Positions 60,240-64,000 of a stretch of 64,000 nt of DNA are shown piece by piece; position 1 is the first letter of the stretch, and each line of letters opens with the position of its first letter. The notes beneath the pieces were generated by a model that saw nothing but the letters and a program-made list of their open reading frames with translations, was not told the DNA's origin and ran no database searches. Source of the stretch: Vulcanimicrobiota bacterium (GTDB lineage Bacteria > Vulcanimicrobiota > Xenobia > Xenobiales > JADMJV01); the NCBI GenBank assembly GCA_017307785.1, contig JAFKGI010000004.1:124001-188000 (forward strand), read 5' to 3'. The position numbers and the translations under genes were made by a program.

Positions 60240-60327
60240 AGTTCAACCTCAGGCCGTTCAGTTCTCCAAATCCGCGGCCGAAGCCTGTCCCGCAGGAAGA
60301 GTGGCGGCGCGCGGGTATTGGGAGGCC

Positions 60328-61551
60328 ATGATAAGACTGCTTACCTTCCTTTTTACCCTGTTGCTGATGCTCCCCGCCCTGGCCCAGGACGCCGCCGTGC
60401 CCGTCTGGCTGGGAGACGGCTCGCTGCTCAGCACCGCCGACCTGGAAACGGCCATCGGGCGCATGGTCAAGAACCAGCCCAAGCCCAAGCACATCGTGGT
60501 GTTGGCCCACGGTTACCACACCACCCGCGAGGAAAGCGAGGCCCAGTTTCAAGAAATCGGCAAGCGCTTTCAGGATCAGTATGCCCTGCGCAATGAGAAA
60601 GTGCTGGTGGTCGGACTGCAGTGGGAATCGGCCATCGCCGGTGCCGGCGTGCCCTGGGAAGCTGAAGAAGCTTATCTAAATATGGTGGGACGGGCTCGCA
60701 ACGTCGGCCACAATGCCGCCCGTCAGCTGATCATGCGGGTCAACAAGCAGTTCCCCAAAGTGGACACCTGCATCTACGGACACAGCCTGGGTTGTGAAGT
60801 CAGCGCCGCCTGCCTGCTGCCCGAAATCAACTACGGTGATGACCTGGTCAAGAGCACCGCCTATCAGCCCCAGCAAGATCTCTTCTTCCCTATGGTCAGC
60901 CTGGTCGGCTCCGATCTCGATTACGACATTTGGTACAAGAGCGGCGTCACTTTCCGGGCCAAGAAGCCGCGCACCCGCATGCTTTACATGACCATCAGCC
61001 CGTATCTGGGCGACCGTGACAAGACCCTCCAGGTGCGTCAGATGAGCCGCGGAATGGCCGGCGGCTCGGCCTTCCCGCGCATGACGGTGGAACAGTGTGA
61101 CACCGTCTACAAGAATCGCGCCATCATGTTCGACAACCGCGGCATCCCCACCGATCACGCCTACACCAGCTACTACGACGATGCTCGCGTGGCTCGCCTG
61201 GTGGGCATTGCCTCCTTCCTGGTGAACCCCAAGGCTCCCAAGCCGGTCGAACTGGACGAAGCCGACAAGATCCTCAAGCTGCCCAACAAGCTGGAAGCCA
61301 TCGTGCCCTACCTCGACGCCGAGCTGATCTCGTCGCAGATGTACGCACTCTGGCGCGTCGAGCAGATCAACTGCGGCAGCAGCATTCACATGTGTGACGA
61401 AACCCTGGGCAAGCTGGCCATGATGCTGCGCAACACCCCGGCCCGCATCAAGAAAGAGCGCGCCGACTCCAAGTGCGTCACCGTCAAGAAAGGCATCTGG
61501 CCCACCGAGAAGACGATGACTCGGGCCGGCGCTCCTAGTTGGGACGATTGA
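60328..61551 (+). CDS. Secreted alpha/beta-hydrolase-like protein
   Basis: A 407-residue protein with a signal peptide (MIRLLTFLFTLLLMLPALAQ). VVLAHGYHTT (58-67) is the oxyanion strand and GHSLG (151-155) holds the nucleophile Ser153. The pattern of WESA and NVGHNAARQLI resembles the DUF900-type hydrolases. The remaining 240 residues contain several cysteines (CDTVY, NCGSSIHMC, SKCVTV). The substrate is unknown. GGGAGG lies only 2 bases before the ATG, so the start may be a little different. The stop codon lies inside the palindrome that precedes the next gene. Confidence 0.75.
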   Translation: MIRLLTFLFTLLLMLPALAQDAAVPVWLGDGSLLSTADLETAIGRMVKNQPKPKHIVVLAHGYHTTREESEAQFQEIGKRFQDQYALRNEKVLVVGLQWESAIAGAGVPWEAEEAYLNMVGRARNVGHNAARQLIMRVNKQFPKVDTCIYGHSLGCEVSAACLLPEINYGDDLVKSTAYQPQQDLFFPMVSLVGSDLDYDIWYKSGVTFRAKKPRTRMLYMTISPYLGDRDKTLQVRQMSRGMAGGSAFPRMTVEQCDTVYKNRAIMFDNRGIPTDHAYTSYYDDARVARLVGIASFLVNPKAPKPVELDEADKILKLPNKLEAIVPYLDAELISSQMYALWRVEQINCGSSIHMCDETLGKLAMMLRNTPARIKKERADSKCVTVKKGIWPTEKTMTRAGAPSWDD

Positions 61552-61582
61552 CGATTTTAAGGTGCCACCTTAAAATCGTCAA
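61548..61582. repeat. Perfect 35-bp palindrome abutting the DUF4143 gene
   Basis: TTGACGATTTTAAGGTG and its exact complement flank a single central C; it begins in the hydrolase stop codon and ends directly before the next ATG. Transcribed, it would make a 17-bp hairpin next to the start codon. It could be an operator, attachment-like target, or bidirectional terminator. Confidence 0.9.
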
Positions 61583-62770
61583 ATGTGGATCGAGAGGGAC
61601 TTCTCAAGCTGTTGGAAACAGCCGGCCTTGCCGGTGCGACTGGTCACAGGACCCAGGCAATCCGGCAAGTCCACCTTCCTCCGTCGCCTCTGTGATGAGC
61701 GGACCGCCTGGCTAAGCCTGGACGATTTGCACCAGCGAGAGTTGGCTCAGACGGATCCCAAGCTGTTCTTAACCAGATCCGAGACGCTGGTCGTGCTGGA
61801 TGAAGTTCAACTCGCTCCTCAGCTGCTCCCGGAGATCAAGCGTCGCGTGGATGAATGGCGTATGTCGGACCGCTCCAATCCACAGCCCGTCTACTGGCTC
61901 ACCGGCTCGAATCAGGTGTTGCTGGACCGCGGCTTGAAAGAGAGCCTGGCGGGTCGCGCCAATTACTTCCGGTTTTCTCCGCTCTCTCTTTCGGAACTGC
62001 AGCAGGCCGGGTTGGACCTCAGCCCGGCCTGCGTGTTTCTGAAGGGTGGCTGGCCCCAACTGCACGCGGAGCCGGAACTCAGTCCTGTTCAGTATTTGAA
62101 CGACTACATCACCACGGTGGTGGAAAAAGATATCGTTTCTACCGCCGGCATCCAGAAGGTTCGAGAGTTTCTCAAGGCGGTGAGGCTACTGGCCGCGCGC
62201 ACCGGTCAGGTGCTGGTAGTGTCCAATCTGACCCAGGATAGTGGCGTCAAACAACCTACCTTGCACGAGTGGATCGGTATCTTGGAGCGCATGCAGGTGC
62301 TGACGCTGGTTGAAGCCTACGCCAGTTCCCTCAGTAAGCGGCTGGTGCGCACTCCAAAACTGTATTGGAACGATGTGGGGCTGGCCAGTCGCCTCCAGGG
62401 CTGGAGTGAAGCCGACCCTCTGCTGCTCAGCCCTCAGCTTGGTCCTCTGTTCGAAACCCTGGTCTTCAACGAGATTCAGAAGACCGCCAGCAATCACGGT
62501 AAGAACTGGCAAGTGTCTTACGTGCGCAACAAAGAAAAAGATGAGATCGACTTTTTCCTCGAGGGGGCGAACGGTACGTCCCTGCTGTTGGAGGCCAAGT
62601 GGTCCTCGGCGGACGCAGTCAGTTGGCGGATGCCGACCCGTCTCAAGGCGATGTTCGAAGGGGTGCCGCAGGCGGTAGTCAGTTATCTGGGCGGCCCGGC
62701 TCCCACCTCCGACTTGCGCCATTTGGGGTTGGCCCAGATGGGACGTTATCTCCTCGAAACGCTAGGCTGA
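61583..62770 (+). CDS. AAA ATPase with DUF4143 C-terminal domain
   Basis: A 395-residue protein. Walker A TGPRQSGKST (22-31), Walker B VVLDEVQ (about 69-75), the sensor segment WLTGSNQVLL, and a helical winged segment KPTLHEWIGILERMQVLTL. The C-terminal DUF4143 part ends in a PD-(D/E)XK-like core, KDEIDFFLEGANGTSLLLEAKW. These ATPases are widespread, usually single genes, and of uncertain function; DNA metabolism or mobile-element roles are proposed. The start lies immediately after the perfect palindrome, with no ribosome-binding site other than the hairpin, and no neighbour suggests a role. Confidence 0.9.
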   Translation: MWIERDFSSCWKQPALPVRLVTGPRQSGKSTFLRRLCDERTAWLSLDDLHQRELAQTDPKLFLTRSETLVVLDEVQLAPQLLPEIKRRVDEWRMSDRSNPQPVYWLTGSNQVLLDRGLKESLAGRANYFRFSPLSLSELQQAGLDLSPACVFLKGGWPQLHAEPELSPVQYLNDYITTVVEKDIVSTAGIQKVREFLKAVRLLAARTGQVLVVSNLTQDSGVKQPTLHEWIGILERMQVLTLVEAYASSLSKRLVRTPKLYWNDVGLASRLQGWSEADPLLLSPQLGPLFETLVFNEIQKTASNHGKNWQVSYVRNKEKDEIDFFLEGANGTSLLLEAKWSSADAVSWRMPTRLKAMFEGVPQAVVSYLGGPAPTSDLRHLGLAQMGRYLLETLG

Positions 62771-63772
62771 TTGTAAGGCCTCGATGACCCCCTCCAGGTC
62801 GAATTGCTCGGCCTGGAGGATACGGGTGAAGCCCGCCTGGCGGGCGCTGGCGGCGGTAATCGGCCCGATGCAGACGCACTCGGGGTCGCCGTCGCAGATC
62901 TGGCGAAAATGGCGTACCGCCGAGGAAGACATCAGCACCACCCGGTCTACCGACTCCAGGCCCGGCGGCGGTTCGGGCATGACCGTCTTGTAGCAGGGGG
63001 CCACCACCACCTCGGCCCCGCGCGCCCGCAGACCTTCGGGCAGCACTTCGCGCGCTTCCTGAGCGCGCGGAATCAGCACCCGTCGCCCTTGCATCTCCTC
63101 CCCGGAAAAGGCCTCCAGCAAGCCCTCGGCCACCGACTCAGTCGGCACCAGATCGGCCTTCAGCCCCTGCAGAGCCAGGGCCCGAGCCGTGCCCGGGCCG
63201 ATGGCGGCCAGACGAGCTCGCCCCAGGCGGCGCGCGTCCCCCTCCCGGCGCAAAGCTTCAAAAAAAGTACGCACTCCGTTGGGACTGGTGAAGACCACCC
63301 AGTCAAAGGTCTCCAGAGCCTCAAGCGCCCGACCCAGCGGCTCCCCATCATCCGGCTCCACGAAGCACAGCACCGGACACAGGAGCACCTCGGCCCCTAA
63401 CTCCTCCAGGCGTTGCTGTAACTCCAGCGCCTGCGACGGCTCCCGGGTCAGGGCGATACGCTGGCCATAGAGTGGCCGCGCCTCCCACACGTTCGGCCGG
63501 GCCGCCTCCCCGACCAGCAACACCCAGTCCGAGCCTTCGACCTCGCAGGGATAAGGGCGACAGCGCTGGCGCGGCGTCAAAGGCTGCGACAGCACCCGCA
63601 GATGTTTGCCCGCAAAGCGGGCCGCCAGCGCAGCCGCAGAACCACAGCTTGAGTGCAAAATGAGAGCCGCCTCCGGCAGCTCCCCATCCGGCAGGCGCTG
63701 CAGCCAGAGCCAGTCCTCCAGCTTGAAGCCCCCGGCCGCTTCGATGGCCTGGCACCACTGCCAGCGTTCCAT
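62762..63772 (-). CDS. hemD: Uroporphyrinogen-III synthase with short methyltransferase-like N-terminus
   Basis: A 336-residue protein. Residues about 105-336 are uroporphyrinogen-III synthase, which closes the tetrapyrrole ring with inversion of ring D: RPLYGQRIALTREPSQALEL, WVVFTSPNGVRTFFEAL, LAAIGPGTARAL and VVLMSSSAVRHFRQ. The first about 100 residues end in DWVLLVGEAARPN, which resembles the C-terminal end of CobA-type methyltransferases (the VVGEVV strand before HemD in CobA-HemD fusions), but only a remnant remains. It converges on the DUF4143 gene and overlaps the hemC stop by 1 base. Confidence 0.9.
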   Translation of the reverse strand: MERWQWCQAIEAAGGFKLEDWLWLQRLPDGELPEAALILHSSCGSAAALAARFAGKHLRVLSQPLTPRQRCRPYPCEVEGSDWVLLVGEAARPNVWEARPLYGQRIALTREPSQALELQQRLEELGAEVLLCPVLCFVEPDDGEPLGRALEALETFDWVVFTSPNGVRTFFEALRREGDARRLGRARLAAIGPGTARALALQGLKADLVPTESVAEGLLEAFSGEEMQGRRVLIPRAQEAREVLPEGLRARGAEVVVAPCYKTVMPEPPPGLESVDRVVLMSSSAVRHFRQICDGDPECVCIGPITAASARQAGFTRILQAEQFDLEGVIEALQSA

Positions 63773-64000
63773 CAATCCAGCAACTGGCGGGCGGCCTGAC
63801 GACCCAGAGCGGCGGCCTCGTCCACATCCCCTTCGCACTGGGCCCGGCGCAGCTGATCGTCACGCCAGAGCACCGCTTCAAACAGCATGCGCCCGCCCTT
63901 CACGGTGGCAAAGCCACCGGCCGGCAGGTTGCAGTCGCCGCCCAGCGCGGCCAGATAGGCCCGCTCCGCTTCCATCATCAGGCCGGCTTCGGCATCGGCC
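63772..64000 (-). CDS. hemC: Porphobilinogen deaminase (hydroxymethylbilane synthase), 3' end
   Basis: Only the last about 75 residues are in the window; the 5' part lies beyond the right edge. AERAYLAALGGDCNLPAGGF has the conserved Cys of the dipyrromethane-cofactor site (usually GGCxxPIG; here GGDCNLPAG). The enzyme polymerises four porphobilinogens into hydroxymethylbilane, the substrate of the adjacent hemD product, and the 1-base overlap shows an operon. Confidence 0.88.
   Translation of the reverse strand, partial: ADAEAGLMMEAERAYLAALGGDCNLPAGGFATVKGGRMLFEAVLWRDDQLRRAQCEGDVDEAAALGRQAARQLLD

Noticed and set aside
59325..60596. 423-residue plus-strand frame over the FHA-GGDEF gene
   Set aside because: Antisense to a protein with intact FHA and GGDEF motifs; its end crosses into the hydrolase start in another frame.

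Overview
The window is a GC-rich bacterial chromosome segment, almost fully coding (about 58 protein genes), with no rRNA, tRNA, CRISPR array or insertion sequence that I could see. Short overlaps of the ATGA/GTGA type link many genes, and GTG/TTG starts are common. Several recurrent traits (Ser/Thr kinases with extra domains, type IV pilin-like operons, many lineage-specific proteins, a MoxR-bpX system) suggest a complex, poorly characterised phylum. I would look first at Vulcanimicrobiota/Xenobia-, Armatimonadota- or Myxococcota-like lineages, but the sequence alone does not fix the taxon.

Region 1 (0-13 kb). Two small Cys-rich secreted proteins diverge from a DUF4173 membrane protein across a paired-palindrome operator. 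The DUF4173 gene heads a tight plus-strand run: FecR-like protein, glycosyltransferase, CDP-alcohol phosphotransferase, PAP2-type phosphotransferase and MprF-type flippase. This meets a minus-strand pair (bacterial ceramide-synthase-like GNAT protein, then a 3-ketosphinganine-reductase-like SDR), which diverges from an acyl carrier protein and an unusual 1291-residue KS-ACP-DH-alpha-oxoamine synthase fusion. Together they look like a complete pathway for a sphingoid or ceramide-like lipid: long-chain base formation, keto reduction, N-acylation, head-group transfer, glycosylation and flipping. This is the most interesting candidate system.

Region 2 (13-34 kb). Mostly lineage-specific proteins: an NNCYNYA-motif protein, an MFS exporter, a phosphorylase-like protein, an orphan radical SAM protein and a nucleotidyltransferase-fold protein. 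A minus-strand operon follows, with a BpsA-like branched-polyamine synthase, an 89-residue protein, a soluble FtsH-like AAA protease and a SNF2 helicase. Then come a zinc-ribbon helical protein, a UPF0489-TPR protein with a GNAT enzyme and an FG-rich protein, and an orphan NarL-type histidine kinase.

Region 3 (34-48 kb). A three-gene pilin-like operon with a giant PilX-like protein; a sulfate-type ABC importer whose ATPase carries two C-terminal universal-stress-like domains; an amino acid permease; a Ser/Thr kinase ending in a TFIIB-type zinc ribbon; and a secreted S9 peptidase.

Region 4 (48-54 kb). A four-gene overlapping operon, MoxR ATPase, bpX5-like protein, vWA-like/beta-propeller protein and bpX6/beta-propeller protein, matches the MoxR-vWA-beta-propeller ternary systems proposed to act in biological conflict.

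Region 5 (54-64 kb). A zinc-ribbon operon, P5C dehydrogenase (pruA), an FHA-GGDEF/Ser-Thr kinase signalling pair, a secreted alpha/beta hydrolase, an AAA-DUF4143 ATPase whose start codon directly abuts a perfect 35-bp palindrome, and haem synthesis genes hemD (with a shrunken methyltransferase-like N-terminus) and the 3' end of hemC.
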